Assembly: GCF_014851565.1 (NCBI RefSeq)
Contig: NZ_JACVAA010000007.1
Coordinates: 237,689-301,688, forward strand
Source of the DNA: Pseudomonas sp. PDM15
GTDB lineage: Bacteria > Pseudomonadota > Gammaproteobacteria > Pseudomonadales > Pseudomonadaceae
Direction: 5' to 3'
DNA: 64,000 bases
This document shows positions 15,519 to 25,447 of the stretch, in pieces. Under the pieces are notes generated by a model that was given only the letters and a program-made list of their open reading frames with translations, was not told where the DNA came from and did no database searches. Every line of letters begins with the position of its first letter. Positions within the stretch are counted from its first letter, which is position 1. Position numbers and translations under genes: made by a program.

Positions 15519-16981
15519 TGCCCATGCCCCTCAATCAACTGCTGCCGCAGGCAAGCGGCGCCACCCTCATCCGTGAACTGACCCTGGATAGCCGCAAGGT
15601 GCGCCCGGGTGACCTGTTCCTCGCCGTGCCTGGCCTGGCCCAGGACGGTCGCGCCCACATCGCCGATGCCATCGCCCGTGGCGCCACCGCCGTGGCCTAT
15701 GAGACCGAAGGCGCTTCCCCCCTGAACGCGAGCAGCGCCGAGCTGGTGCCGATCAAGGGCCTGGCCGGCCAGCTGTCGGCCATCGCCGGTCGCTTCTATG
15801 GCGAGCCGAGCCGTGGTGTGCGCCTGGTCGGTGTCACCGGTACCAATGGCAAGACCAGTGTCAGCCAGCTGCTGGCCCAGGCCCTCGATTTGCTGGGCGA
15901 ACGCTGCGGCATCGTCGGTACCCTCGGCACCGGCTTCTTCGATGCGCTGCAGAGCGGCCGCCACACCACGCCGGACCCGATCGCCGTACAGGCCACCCTG
16001 GCCGACCTTAAGCAGGCCGGTGCCCGCGCCGTGGCCATGGAAGTGTCGTCCCATGGCCTGGATCAGGGTCGTGTGGCCGCGCTGGACTTCGACGTAGCGG
16101 TGTATACCAACCTGTCCCGCGACCACCTCGACTATCACGGCTCGATGGAAGCCTATGGCGCGGCCAAGGCCAAGCTGTTCGCCTGGCCGGAACTGAAGTG
16201 CCGGGTGATCAACCTGGACGACGAGTTCGGCCGCCAACTGGCGAGCGAAGAGCGTGAGTCGCGCCTGGTCGGCTACAGCCTGAGCGACGCCTCCGCCTAC
16301 CTGTTCTGCCGCGAGGCCCGCTTCGACGATCACGGCGTGCAGGCCAGCCTGATCACTCCGCAGGGTGAAGGCCATCTGCGCAGCCCGCTGCTCGGTCGTT
16401 TCAACCTGAGCAACCTGCTGGCCGTGGTCGGTGCGTTGCTCGGCCTGAGCTACGGCCTGGACGAGATCCTCCGCGTGCTGCCGCAACTGCAGGGGCCGGT
16501 CGGCCGTATGCAGCGCTTCGGCGGTCAGCAGCAGCCGCTGGTGGTGGTCGACTACGCCCACACCCCGGATGCCCTGGAGAAAGTGCTGGAAGCCCTGCGT
16601 CCTCACGTCACCGGCCGTCTGCTGTGCCTGTTCGGCTGTGGCGGCGACCGCGATCGTGGCAAGCGCCCGCTGATGGCCGCCGTGGCCGAGCGTCTGGCCG
16701 ATGCCGTGCTTGTCACCGACGACAACCCGCGCACGGAAGATCCGGCGCAGATCCTCGCCGACATCCGCGCCGGCTTCGCCAAGCCCGAGGCCGTCGAGTT
16801 CGTCCATGGTCGTGGCGATGCCATCGCCCGCCTGATCGCCTCCGCCAAGGTCGGTGATGTGGTGGTGCTGGCCGGCAAGGGCCACGAGGATTACCAGGAG
16901 ATCGCAGGCACCCGCCATGCCTTCTCTGACCTGGATGAAACCACCAAGGCCCTGCAGGCCTGGGAGGCCGCCCATGCTTAA
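15518..16981 (+). CDS. murE: UDP-MurNAc-L-Ala-D-Glu:meso-DAP ligase MurE
   Basis: MurE adds meso-diaminopimelate to the peptidoglycan precursor in the cytoplasm. The 487-residue protein has the ATP loop GVTGTNGKTSVSQ, a central Mur ligase domain (HTTPDPI, SSHGLDQGR) and the DNPRTED sequence. DNPR is the meso-DAP specificity signature, as expected in Gram-negatives. It overlaps ftsI by one base and murF by eight bases. Confidence 0.98.
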   Translation: MPMPLNQLLPQASGATLIRELTLDSRKVRPGDLFLAVPGLAQDGRAHIADAIARGATAVAYETEGASPLNASSAELVPIKGLAGQLSAIAGRFYGEPSRGVRLVGVTGTNGKTSVSQLLAQALDLLGERCGIVGTLGTGFFDALQSGRHTTPDPIAVQATLADLKQAGARAVAMEVSSHGLDQGRVAALDFDVAVYTNLSRDHLDYHGSMEAYGAAKAKLFAWPELKCRVINLDDEFGRQLASEERESRLVGYSLSDASAYLFCREARFDDHGVQASLITPQGEGHLRSPLLGRFNLSNLLAVVGALLGLSYGLDEILRVLPQLQGPVGRMQRFGGQQQPLVVVDYAHTPDALEKVLEALRPHVTGRLLCLFGCGGDRDRGKRPLMAAVAERLADAVLVTDDNPRTEDPAQILADIRAGFAKPEAVEFVHGRGDAIARLIASAKVGDVVVLAGKGHEDYQEIAGTRHAFSDLDETTKALQAWEAAHA

Positions 16982-18347
16982 GCCGTTGCTGTTGAGCGAA
17001 GTGGCCCAAGCGCTTGAAGCCCGGCTGGTAGGTGCCGATGTCGCCTTCGCCGCCGTTTCCACCGATAGCCGCAAGATCGAGGCCGGCCAGCTGTTCATCG
17101 CCCTGGTCGGGCCGAACTTCGATGGCCATAACTACCTGGCCGAGGTCGCCGCCAAGGGCGCCGTCGCCGCCCTGGTGCAGCGCGAAGTGGCCGATGCGCC
17201 GCTGCCGCAACTGGTGGTCAATGACACCCGCATCGCCCTGGGTCAACTCGGCGGGCTCAATCGCGCAGCCTTTAACAAGCCGCTGGCTGCCGTCACCGGC
17301 TCCAGCGGCAAGACCACGGTCAAGGAGATGCTCGCCAGCATCCTGCGTGCCGGCCTGAGCGGCCCGGTGCTGGCCACCCGTGGCAACCTGAACAACGACC
17401 TCGGCGCGCCGCTGACCCTGCTGGAGTTGTCCCCCGAGCATGTCGGCGCGGTGATCGAGCTGGGTGCCAATCATGTCGGCGAGATCGCCTATACCGTCGG
17501 TCTGACCAAGCCGCAGGTGGCCATTATCACCAATGCCGGTCTGGCCCATGTCGGCGAGTTCGGCGGTCCGGAGAAGATCGTCGAGGCCAAGGGCGAGATT
17601 CTCGAAGGCCTGAGCGAGCAGGGCATCGCCGTGCTCAATCGTGACGACAAGGCCTTCGCCACCTGGCAGGCCCGTGCAAAGGGGCGCCAGGTGCTGAGCT
17701 TCGCCCTGCGCGACCAGGCAGCCGATGTGCATGCCACCGAGCTGTGGCGCGACGCCCGTGGCTGCGCCGGCTTCGCCCTGGCCGGCATTGCCGGTGCGGT
17801 GCGCATCCAGCTCAACCTGCTCGGTGAGCACAGCGTGGCCAATGCCCTGGCTGCCGCCGCCGCCGCGCATGCCCTCGGCGTGCCGCTGGTCGGGATCAAG
17901 GCTGGGCTGGAATCCCTGCAACCGGTCAAGGGCCGCGCCGTGGCTGACCTGGCGCCGAATGGCGTGCGGGTGATCGACGACAGCTACAACGCCAACCCGC
18001 TGTCCATGTGTGCGGCAGTGGATATACTCGCCGCCTTCTCCGGCCGCACCGTCCTGGTGCTGGGAGATATGGGCGAGTTGGGCGAATGGGCCGAGCGGGG
18101 CCATCGCGACGTCGGCGCCCATGCCGCCGGCAAGGTCGATGCGCTCTATGCCGTGGGTCCGCTGATGGCGCATGCCGTCGCAGCCTTCGGTGCCAATGGC
18201 CGCCATTTCGCCGATCAAGCCAGCCTGATCGAAGCGCTTCGCGCCGAATCGGGCGACACCACCATTCTAATTAAAGGCTCGCGCAGCGCGGCGATGGAAC
18301 GAATCGTCGACGCGTTGCTGCAACGGGCATCGGGGGAGGCTCACTAA
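16974..18347 (+). CDS. murF: UDP-MurNAc-tripeptide:D-Ala-D-Ala ligase MurF
   Basis: MurF completes the pentapeptide by adding D-Ala-D-Ala. The 457-residue protein has the substrate-binding N-terminal domain (STDSRKIEAGQLFIAL), the ATP loop AVTGSSGKTTVKEML, ELGANHVGEIAYTV and the C-terminal domain (DDSYNANPLSM, GDMGELG). The ATG at 16974 lies inside the end of murE. mraY follows after two bases. Confidence 0.97.
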   Translation: MLKPLLLSEVAQALEARLVGADVAFAAVSTDSRKIEAGQLFIALVGPNFDGHNYLAEVAAKGAVAALVQREVADAPLPQLVVNDTRIALGQLGGLNRAAFNKPLAAVTGSSGKTTVKEMLASILRAGLSGPVLATRGNLNNDLGAPLTLLELSPEHVGAVIELGANHVGEIAYTVGLTKPQVAIITNAGLAHVGEFGGPEKIVEAKGEILEGLSEQGIAVLNRDDKAFATWQARAKGRQVLSFALRDQAADVHATELWRDARGCAGFALAGIAGAVRIQLNLLGEHSVANALAAAAAAHALGVPLVGIKAGLESLQPVKGRAVADLAPNGVRVIDDSYNANPLSMCAAVDILAAFSGRTVLVLGDMGELGEWAERGHRDVGAHAAGKVDALYAVGPLMAHAVAAFGANGRHFADQASLIEALRAESGDTTILIKGSRSAAMERIVDALLQRASGEAH

Positions 18348-18349
18348 TC

Positions 18350-19432
18350 ATGCTGCTGCTGCTGGCCGAGTACCTGCAACAGTTCTACACCGGCTTCGGG
18401 GTGGTCCAGTACCTGACCCTGCGCGGGATCCTCGGCGTGCTCACCGCGCTAGCCATGTCGCTGTGGCTGGGCCCGTGGATGATCCGCACCCTGCAGATCC
18501 GCCAGATCGGCCAGGCCGTGCGCAATGACGGCCCGCAGTCGCACCTGTCGAAGAAGGGCACGCCGACCATGGGTGGCGCGCTGATCCTCACCGCGATCGC
18601 CGTCAGCACCCTGCTCTGGGCCGACCTGACCAACCGCTACGTGTGGACCGTGCTGGCCGTGACCCTGCTGTTCGGCGCCATCGGCTGGGTCGACGATTAC
18701 CGCAAGGTGATCGAGAAGAACTCACGCGGCCTGCCGAGCCGCTGGAAGTATTTCTGGCAGTCGGTATTCGGCCTGGCCGCCGCCGTCTTCCTCTATATGA
18801 CCGCGCAGAGCCCGGTGGAAACCACCCTGATCGTGCCGGTACTCAAGGACGTGGCGATTCCCTTGGGCGTGGGCTTCGTGGTGCTGACCTACTTCGTCAT
18901 CGTTGGTACCAGCAACGCGGTGAACCTGACCGACGGCCTCGACGGCCTGGCCATCCTGCCGACCGTGATGGTGGCCGGCGCGCTGGCGATCTTCTGCTAC
19001 CTGTCGGGCAACATCAAATTCGCCGAGTACCTGCTGATTCCCTACGTGCCGGGCGCCGGTGAGCTGATTGTGTTCTGCGCCGCGCTGGTCGGCGCCGGCC
19101 TCGGCTTCCTGTGGTTCAACACCTACCCGGCCCAGGTCTTCATGGGCGACGTCGGCGCGCTGGCGCTGGGCGCGGCGCTGGGCACCATCGCCGTCATCGT
19201 CCGTCAGGAGGTGGTGCTGTTCATCATGGGCGGCGTGTTCGTCATGGAAACCCTGTCGGTGATGATCCAGGTCGCCAGCTTCAAGCTGACCGGCAAGCGC
19301 GTGTTCCGCATGGCGCCGATCCACCACCACTTCGAACTCAAAGGCTGGCCGGAGCCGCGCGTGATCGTGCGCTTCTGGATCATCACCGTGATCCTGGTGC
19401 TGATCGGCCTGGCCACGTTGAAGCTGAGGTAA
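18350..19432 (+). CDS. mraY: Phospho-MurNAc-pentapeptide transferase MraY
   Basis: MraY is an inner-membrane enzyme that transfers phospho-MurNAc-pentapeptide to undecaprenyl phosphate, making lipid I. The 360-residue protein has about ten membrane segments. The conserved cytoplasmic motifs are KKGTPTMGG, the acidic pair WVDDYRKV, NLTDGLDGLA, FMGDVGALALG and the histidine-rich APIHHHFELKG near the C-terminus. Its length is exactly the usual one. Confidence 0.98.
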   Translation: MLLLLAEYLQQFYTGFGVVQYLTLRGILGVLTALAMSLWLGPWMIRTLQIRQIGQAVRNDGPQSHLSKKGTPTMGGALILTAIAVSTLLWADLTNRYVWTVLAVTLLFGAIGWVDDYRKVIEKNSRGLPSRWKYFWQSVFGLAAAVFLYMTAQSPVETTLIVPVLKDVAIPLGVGFVVLTYFVIVGTSNAVNLTDGLDGLAILPTVMVAGALAIFCYLSGNIKFAEYLLIPYVPGAGELIVFCAALVGAGLGFLWFNTYPAQVFMGDVGALALGAALGTIAVIVRQEVVLFIMGGVFVMETLSVMIQVASFKLTGKRVFRMAPIHHHFELKGWPEPRVIVRFWIITVILVLIGLATLKLR

Positions 19433-19438
19433 TAGAGA

Positions 19439-20785
19439 GTGTCGCTGATCGCTTCCGACCAGTTCCGCATCGTTGTCGGCCTCGGCAAGAGCGGCATGTC
19501 TCTGGTGCGCTTCCTCGCGCAGCAGGGCGTGCGCTTCGCCGTGGCCGATACGCGCGCGAACCCGCCGGAGCTGGCGACCCTGCAGCGCGACTATCCGCAG
19601 GTGGAAGTACGCTGCGGCGAGCTGGACGTGGACTTCCTGTGCCGCGCCTCGGAGCTGTACGTGAGCCCCGGCCTGGCCCTGGCCACCCCGGCGCTGCGCG
19701 AGGCGGCCGCCCGTGGCGTGAAGATGTCCGGCGATATCGACCTGTTCACCCGCCACGCCAAGGCGCCGATCGTCGCCATCACCGGCTCCAATGCCAAGAG
19801 CACCGTCACCACGCTGGTCGGTGAAATGGCGGCAGCGGCTGGGCGCAAGGTCGCCGTCGGCGGCAATATCGGCACCCCGGCGCTGGATTTGCTGAGCGAT
19901 GACGTCGAGCTGTACGTGCTGGAGCTGTCCAGCTTCCAGCTGGAGACCACCGAGCGCCTCAATGCCGAAGTGGCCACCTGCCTGAACGTCAGCGAAGACC
20001 ACATGGACCGCTACGACGGCATGCAGCATTACCACCTGGCCAAGCACCGCATCTTCCGTGGCGCCAAACAGGTGGTGGTGAATCGCGACGATGCCCTGTC
20101 GCGTCCGCTGATCGCCGACCAGGTGCCTTGCTGGTCCTTCGGCCTGGGCAAACCCGACTTCAAGCGCTTCGGCCTGGTTGAAGAGAGCGGCGAGAAGCAG
20201 CTGGCCTTCCAGTTCGAGACGCTGATGCCGACCGCCGAACTGAAGATCCGTGGCGCGCACAACCAGTCCAACGCCCTGGCGGCCTTGGCTCTCGGCCACG
20301 CCGTCGGCCTGCCGTTCGAAGCCATGCTGCAGACCCTGCGCAATTTCGCCGGCCTGCCGCACCGTTGCCAGTGGGTGCGCGAGCTGCGCGGCGTGGGCTA
20401 CTACGACGACTCCAAGGCCACCAACGTCGGCGCGGCCCTGGCCGCCATCGAAGGTCTGGGTGCGGATATCGCCGGCAAGCTGGTGCTGATCGCCGGTGGC
20501 GATGGCAAGGGTGCCGACTTCTCCGCCTTGAAAGCGCCGGCGGCCAAGTTCTGCCGCGCCGTGGTGCTGCTCGGCCGCGATGCCGAACTGCTCGCCACCG
20601 CCCTGGGCGATGCCACGCCGCTGGTGCGGGTGAAGACTCTGGAAGAAGCGGTGCAGCGCGCGGCCGAGCTGGCCCAATCGGGCGACGCCGTGCTGCTGTC
20701 GCCGGCCTGCGCCAGCCTGGACATGTTCAAGAACTTCGAAGAGCGTGGGCGTCTGTTCGCCCAGGCGGCGGAGGGCCTGCAATGA
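19439..20785 (+). CDS. murD: UDP-MurNAc-L-alanine:D-glutamate ligase MurD
   Basis: MurD adds D-glutamate to UDP-MurNAc-L-Ala. The 448-residue protein has the N-terminal uridine-binding part (VGLGKSGMSLVRFL), the ATP loop ITGSNAKSTVTTLVGEM and the motifs SSFQLETTERLN and HRCQWVREL. The Pseudomonas-type loop has Ala where most families have Gly (SNAKS). A GTG start at 19439 follows six bases after mraY. The stop overlaps ftsW by four bases. Confidence 0.97.
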   Translation: MSLIASDQFRIVVGLGKSGMSLVRFLAQQGVRFAVADTRANPPELATLQRDYPQVEVRCGELDVDFLCRASELYVSPGLALATPALREAAARGVKMSGDIDLFTRHAKAPIVAITGSNAKSTVTTLVGEMAAAAGRKVAVGGNIGTPALDLLSDDVELYVLELSSFQLETTERLNAEVATCLNVSEDHMDRYDGMQHYHLAKHRIFRGAKQVVVNRDDALSRPLIADQVPCWSFGLGKPDFKRFGLVEESGEKQLAFQFETLMPTAELKIRGAHNQSNALAALALGHAVGLPFEAMLQTLRNFAGLPHRCQWVRELRGVGYYDDSKATNVGAALAAIEGLGADIAGKLVLIAGGDGKGADFSALKAPAAKFCRAVVLLGRDAELLATALGDATPLVRVKTLEEAVQRAAELAQSGDAVLLSPACASLDMFKNFEERGRLFAQAAEGLQ

Positions 20786-22005
20786 CCCTGTTGGCCCGCC
20801 TGCTCGCCGCCCCGTCGCCGCTGCGCACCCATCGCGGCATCGACCTCGACTTCCCGCTGCTGGCCGGTTGCCTGGCACTGCTCGGCCTGGGCCTGGTGAT
20901 GATCACCTCGGCCAGCTCGGAAGTGGCCGCGGCCATGTCCGGCAACCCGCTGTACCACATGATTCGCCACCTGATTTACCTCGGCCTGGGCATCTCCGCC
21001 GCGCTGCTAACCCTGTTGATCCCGATGTCGCTGTGGCAGCGTTTCGGTGGCAGCCTGCTGATCGTGGCCTTCGTCCTGCTGGTGCTGGTGCTGCTGCCGG
21101 GCATCGGCCGCGAAGTGAACGGCGCCAAGCGCTGGATCGGCTTCGGCCTGTTCAACCTGCAGCCGTCCGAACTGGCCAAGCTGTTCACCGTGGTGTTCAT
21201 TGCCGGCTACCTGGTGCGTCGCCAGGAAGAAGTGCGCGAGAAACTCTCCGGCTTCCTCAAGCCGATGCTGGTGCTCGGGCCGATGGCGGTGCTGCTGCTG
21301 GCCGAGCCGGACTTCGGCGCCACCGTGGTGCTGTTCGGTTCCTGCATCGCCATGCTGTTCCTCGGCGGCATCAACCTGGTGCGTTTCATTCCGCTGGCCG
21401 GCGTGGTGCTTGGTCTCGGCGTGCTGGTGATGACCAGCCAGGCCTACCGCCTGGAGCGCCTGACCAACTTCGTCGACCCCTGGGCCGACCAGTACGGCGC
21501 CGGCTACCAGCTGAGCCAGGCGCTGATCGCCTTTGGTCGTGGCGAGTGGCTCGGCGTCGGCCTGGGCAACAGCATCCAGAAGCAGTTCTATCTGCCGGAA
21601 GCGCATACCGATTTCGTCTTCGCCGTGCTGGCTGAAGAGCTGGGCATGGTTGGCGCCCTGGCTACCGTTGGCCTGTTCGTCTTCGTCGCCGTGCGCGCCC
21701 TGTACATCGGCCTGTGGGCGGAGAAGGCCAAGCAGCTGTTCTCCGCCTATGTGGCCTACGGCATCGCCATGCAGTGGATCGGCCAGGTGCTGATCAACAT
21801 CGGCGTGAATGTCGGCCTGCTGCCGACCAAGGGCCTGACCCTGCCGTTCCTCAGCTACGGCGGCAGCTCGCTGATCATCTGCTGCGTCAGCCTGGCCATG
21901 CTCCTGCGCATCGAGTGGGAACGCCGCACTCAGCTGGGCAGCGAGGAAGTGGAGTTCACCGAGTCGGACTTCTTCGACAGCGAGGAGGCCGGCCATGCGC
22001 GGTAA
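20782..22005 (+). CDS. ftsW: Septal peptidoglycan glycosyltransferase FtsW
   Basis: FtsW is a SEDS-family polymerase that makes septal glycan strands with FtsI. The 407-residue protein has about ten membrane segments and the SEDS hallmarks NGAKRWIGFG, QPSELAK, PDFGATVVLF and TDFVFAVLAEELGMVG near the large periplasmic loop. The C-terminal half carries GLLPTKGLTLPFLSYGGSS. The start was set at the ATG overlapping murD, preceded by the GGAGGG of the murD end. Confidence 0.97.
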   Translation: MTLLARLLAAPSPLRTHRGIDLDFPLLAGCLALLGLGLVMITSASSEVAAAMSGNPLYHMIRHLIYLGLGISAALLTLLIPMSLWQRFGGSLLIVAFVLLVLVLLPGIGREVNGAKRWIGFGLFNLQPSELAKLFTVVFIAGYLVRRQEEVREKLSGFLKPMLVLGPMAVLLLAEPDFGATVVLFGSCIAMLFLGGINLVRFIPLAGVVLGLGVLVMTSQAYRLERLTNFVDPWADQYGAGYQLSQALIAFGRGEWLGVGLGNSIQKQFYLPEAHTDFVFAVLAEELGMVGALATVGLFVFVAVRALYIGLWAEKAKQLFSAYVAYGIAMQWIGQVLINIGVNVGLLPTKGLTLPFLSYGGSSLIICCVSLAMLLRIEWERRTQLGSEEVEFTESDFFDSEEAGHAR

Positions 22006-23065
22006 TGTCCTGATCATGGCCGGCGGCACCGGCGGCCACGTGTTCCCGGCCCTGGCCTGCGCCCGCGAATTCAAGGCGCGCGGCTATGCCGTGCACTGGC
22101 TGGGCACCCCGCGTGGCATCGAGAACGAACTGGTGCCGGCGGCCGAACTGCCGCTGCACCTGATTCAGGTTTCCGGCCTGCGCGGCAAGGGCAAGCTGTC
22201 CCTGCTCAAGGCGCCGTTCCAGCTGATCCGCGCGCTGTTGCAGGCGCGCAAAGTGATGCGCGAGCTGCAGCCGGTGTGCGTGCTGGGCATGGGTGGCTAT
22301 GTCACCGGCCCGGGCGGCCTGGCTGCGCGGATGAACGGCGCGCCGCTGGTGATCCACGAGCAGAATGCCGTGGCCGGCACCGCCAACCGCAGCCTGGCGC
22401 CGTTTGCCAGCCGCGTGTGCGAGGCCTTCCCGAATACCTTCGGCAAGAGCGACAAGCTGCGCACCACCGGCAACCCGGTGCGTGAGGAGCTGTTCCTCGA
22501 GACCCCGCGCGATGCCCTGGGCAAACGCCGGCCGCGCCTGCTGGTGCTGGGCGGCAGCCTGGGCGCCGAGCCGTTGAACAAGCTGCTGCCCGCGGCCCTG
22601 GCCAAAGTGGCCGGCGAGCTGCGCCCGCAGGTGTTCCACCAGGCCGGCAAGCAACATGATCAAGTCACCGCGGAGCGTTATCGCGAAGTCGCGGTCGAAG
22701 CCGAGGTCGCGCCCTTCATCAAGGACATGGCTGCCGCCTACGCCTGGGCCGACCTGGTGATCTGCCGCGCCGGCGCGCTGACCGTCAGCGAACTGGCCGC
22801 CGCTGGCCTGCCGTCTTTCCTGGTGCCGTTGCCGCACGCGATCGACGACCACCAGACCCGCAATGCGGAATATCTGGCCAAGGAGGGCGCCGCCTTCCTT
22901 CTGCCGCAACATGCCACTGACGCGGACAAGCTCGCCGCGCAGTTGACCGAGGTTCTGATGCATCCCGAAAAACTCAAGGCCATGGGCCGCACCGCGCGCA
23001 GCCTGGCCAAGCCGGACGCCACCCGCACGGTGGTCGAAATCTGCCTGGAGGTGGCCCGTGGCTAA
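21995..23065 (+). CDS. murG: Lipid II synthase MurG
   Basis: MurG is a peripheral inner-membrane GlcNAc transferase that converts lipid I to lipid II. The 356-residue protein has the N-terminal glycine loop MAGGTGGHVFPALA, the loop GMGGYVTGPGGLAA and the UDP-GlcNAc-binding C-terminal block (CRAGALTVSELAAAGLPS, DDHQTRNAEYL). It overlaps ftsW by 11 bases and murC by eight bases. Confidence 0.98.
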   Translation: MRGNVLIMAGGTGGHVFPALACAREFKARGYAVHWLGTPRGIENELVPAAELPLHLIQVSGLRGKGKLSLLKAPFQLIRALLQARKVMRELQPVCVLGMGGYVTGPGGLAARMNGAPLVIHEQNAVAGTANRSLAPFASRVCEAFPNTFGKSDKLRTTGNPVREELFLETPRDALGKRRPRLLVLGGSLGAEPLNKLLPAALAKVAGELRPQVFHQAGKQHDQVTAERYREVAVEAEVAPFIKDMAAAYAWADLVICRAGALTVSELAAAGLPSFLVPLPHAIDDHQTRNAEYLAKEGAAFLLPQHATDADKLAAQLTEVLMHPEKLKAMGRTARSLAKPDATRTVVEICLEVARG

Positions 23066-24506
23066 GTCTCCCGCTGCTGCCCGTTCGGAAATCCGCCGCA
23101 TGCGCCGTATCCGCCGCATCCACTTCGTCGGTATCGGCGGCGCCGGCATGTGCGGCATCGCCGAGGTGCTACTGAACCTGGGCTACGAAGTCTCCGGCTC
23201 CGACCTCAAGGCTTCGGCCGTGACCGAGCGCCTGGAGAGCTTCGGTGCCATCATCTTCATCGGCCACCGCGCCGAGAACGCCGAGCAGGCTGACGTGCTG
23301 GTGGTCTCCAGCGCGGTGAACACCAGTAACCCGGAAGTCGCCACCGCCCTGGAACGCCGCATCCCGGTGGTGCCGCGCGCCGAGATGCTCGCCGAGCTGA
23401 TGCGCTACCGCCATGGCATCGCCGTCGCCGGTACCCACGGCAAGACCACCACCACCAGCCTGCTGGCCTCGGTATTCGCCGCCGGCGGCCTGGACCCGAC
23501 CTTCGTCATCGGTGGCCGCCTGAACGCCGCCGGCACCAACGCCCAGCTCGGCAGCAGCCGCTACTTGATCGCCGAGGCGGACGAGAGCGACGCCAGCTTC
23601 CTGCACCTGCAGCCGATGGTCTCGGTGGTCACCAATATCGACGCCGACCACATGAGCACCTATGGCGGCGACTTCAACGTCCTGAAGAAGACCTTCATCG
23701 AATTCCTGCACAACCTGCCGTTCTACGGCCTGGCCGTGCTCTGCGTGGATGACCCGGTGGTGCGCGAACTGCTACCGCAGGTGGCCCGTCCGACCGTGAC
23801 CTACGGCTTCGCCGAGGACGCCGACGTGCGCGCCATCAACGTGCGCCAGGAAGGCATGCGTACCTTCTTCACCGTGCTGCGCCGCGACCGCGAGCCGCTA
23901 GATGTGTCGGTGAACATGCCGGGCAACCACAACGTGCTGAACTCTCTGGCCACCATCGCGATTGCCACCGACGAGGGCATCGACGATGCCGCCATCGTCG
24001 CTGGTCTGTCCGGCTTCCAGGGCGTCGGCCGGCGCTTCCAGGTCTACGGCGAACTGCCGGTGGACGGTGGCAGCGTGATGCTGGTGGACGACTACGGTCA
24101 CCATCCGCGCGAAGTGGCCGCGGTGATCAAGGCCGTGCGCGGTGGCTGGCCGGAGCGCCGCCTGGTGATGGTCTACCAGCCGCACCGCTACAGCCGCACC
24201 CGCGACCTGTACGACGACTTCGTCCAGGTGCTCGGCGACGCCAAGGTTCTGCTGTTGCTGGAGGTCTATCCGGCCGGTGAGGAACCGATTCCCGGTGCCG
24301 ATAGCCGCCACCTGTGCCACAGCATTCGCCAACGCGGCCAGCTCGATCCGATCTACGTCGAGCGTGGCACCGAACTGGCCCCGATCATCAAGCCGTTGCT
24401 GCGTGCCGGCGACATCCTGCTGTGTCAGGGTGCCGGTGATATCGGCGGGGTAGCCCCACAACTGATCAAGCACCCGTTGTTCGCGTTTCAAGGTGAGTCG
24501 AAATGA
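23058..24506 (+). CDS. murC: UDP-N-acetylmuramate:L-alanine ligase MurC
   Basis: MurC adds the first amino acid, L-alanine, to UDP-MurNAc. The 482-residue protein has the N-terminal Rossmann motif HFVGIGGAGMCGIAEVL, the ATP loop AVAGTHGKTTTTSLL, the EADESDASF segment and DDYGHHPREV. It starts with GTG at 23058, inside the end of murG, after GGAGGTGG. The stop overlaps the ddl start codon. Confidence 0.98.
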   Translation: MAKSPAAARSEIRRMRRIRRIHFVGIGGAGMCGIAEVLLNLGYEVSGSDLKASAVTERLESFGAIIFIGHRAENAEQADVLVVSSAVNTSNPEVATALERRIPVVPRAEMLAELMRYRHGIAVAGTHGKTTTTSLLASVFAAGGLDPTFVIGGRLNAAGTNAQLGSSRYLIAEADESDASFLHLQPMVSVVTNIDADHMSTYGGDFNVLKKTFIEFLHNLPFYGLAVLCVDDPVVRELLPQVARPTVTYGFAEDADVRAINVRQEGMRTFFTVLRRDREPLDVSVNMPGNHNVLNSLATIAIATDEGIDDAAIVAGLSGFQGVGRRFQVYGELPVDGGSVMLVDDYGHHPREVAAVIKAVRGGWPERRLVMVYQPHRYSRTRDLYDDFVQVLGDAKVLLLLEVYPAGEEPIPGADSRHLCHSIRQRGQLDPIYVERGTELAPIIKPLLRAGDILLCQGAGDIGGVAPQLIKHPLFAFQGESK

Positions 24507-25444
24507 GCCTGCATTCCACCCTCGATCCCAAGGCCTTCGGCCGCGTCGCCGTGTTGTTCGGCGGCAAGAGCGCCGAGCGTGCGGTGTCGCTGAAGTCCGG
24601 CGCTGCCGTGCTGGAAGCCCTGCAGGCAGCCGGTGTGGACGCCTTCGGCATCGACGTCGGTGACGACTTCCTGCAGCGCCTGACCCGTGAGCGCATTGAT
24701 CGCGCCTTCATCGTGCTGCACGGCCGTGGCGGCGAAGATGGATCCATGCAGGGCCTGCTCGAGTGCGCCGGCATTCCCTACACCGGCAGCGGCATCCTCG
24801 CTTCCGCCCTGGCCATGGACAAGCTGCGCACCAAGCGTGTGTGGCTGAGTCTGGATCTGCCGACGCCGGCCCACGCCGCCCTGGCCAGCGAAGAGGACTG
24901 CCGTGCTGCGGCTGCCGTGCTGGGCTTCCCGCTGTTCGTCAAGCCGGCCCACGAAGGCTCCAGCATCGGCATGGCCAAGGTTGCCGATGTCGATGCGTTG
25001 ATCGCGGCCTGGAAAGATGCCAGCCAGTACGACTCGCAGGTGCTGGTCGAGCAGATGATCGCCGGCCCCGAGTTCACCGTGGCCATGCTGCGTGGCCAGG
25101 TGCTGCCACCGATTGGCCTGGGCACGCCGCACAGCTTCTACGACTACGACGCCAAGTACCTGGCCAATGACACCCAGTACCGCGTTCCCTGCGGCCTGTC
25201 AGTCGAGAAAGAAACCGAGCTGAAGGAGCTGACCGCGCGTGCCTGCGAGGCCGTGGGCACCCAGGGCTGGGCGCGCGCCGACGTGATGCAGGACACCAGC
25301 GGCAAGTTCTGGCTGCTGGAAGTGAATACCGTGCCGGGCATGACCGATCACAGCCTGGTACCGATGGCCGCACGCGCCGCCGGTCTGGATTTCCAGCAGC
25401 TGGTGCTGGCGATCCTGGCCGACAGCGTAGAGGCGAGGGGCTAA
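24503..25444 (+). CDS. ddlB: D-alanine:D-alanine ligase (DdlB)
   Basis: An ATP-grasp enzyme that makes the D-Ala-D-Ala used by MurF. The 313-residue protein has GGKSAERAVSLKSG, HGRGGEDGSMQGLLE, the nucleotide loop EGSSIGMAKV and the metal-binding end LLEVNTVPGMTDHSLVPMAA. It lies inside the dcw cluster between murC (overlap) and ftsQ (three bases away), the position of ddlB in other gamma-proteobacteria. Confidence 0.97.
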   Translation: MSLHSTLDPKAFGRVAVLFGGKSAERAVSLKSGAAVLEALQAAGVDAFGIDVGDDFLQRLTRERIDRAFIVLHGRGGEDGSMQGLLECAGIPYTGSGILASALAMDKLRTKRVWLSLDLPTPAHAALASEEDCRAAAAVLGFPLFVKPAHEGSSIGMAKVADVDALIAAWKDASQYDSQVLVEQMIAGPEFTVAMLRGQVLPPIGLGTPHSFYDYDAKYLANDTQYRVPCGLSVEKETELKELTARACEAVGTQGWARADVMQDTSGKFWLLEVNTVPGMTDHSLVPMAARAAGLDFQQLVLAILADSVEARG

Positions 25445-25447
25445 ATC

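Noticed and set aside
16723..16750. MurE as a lysine-type ligase
   Set aside because: The specificity loop reads DNPRTED, the meso-diaminopimelate signature, so lysine use is not supported.
18722..20878. Minus-strand frame of 718 codons opposite mraY and murD
   Set aside because: It spans two certain genes on the other strand, and its composition is that of an antisense frame.
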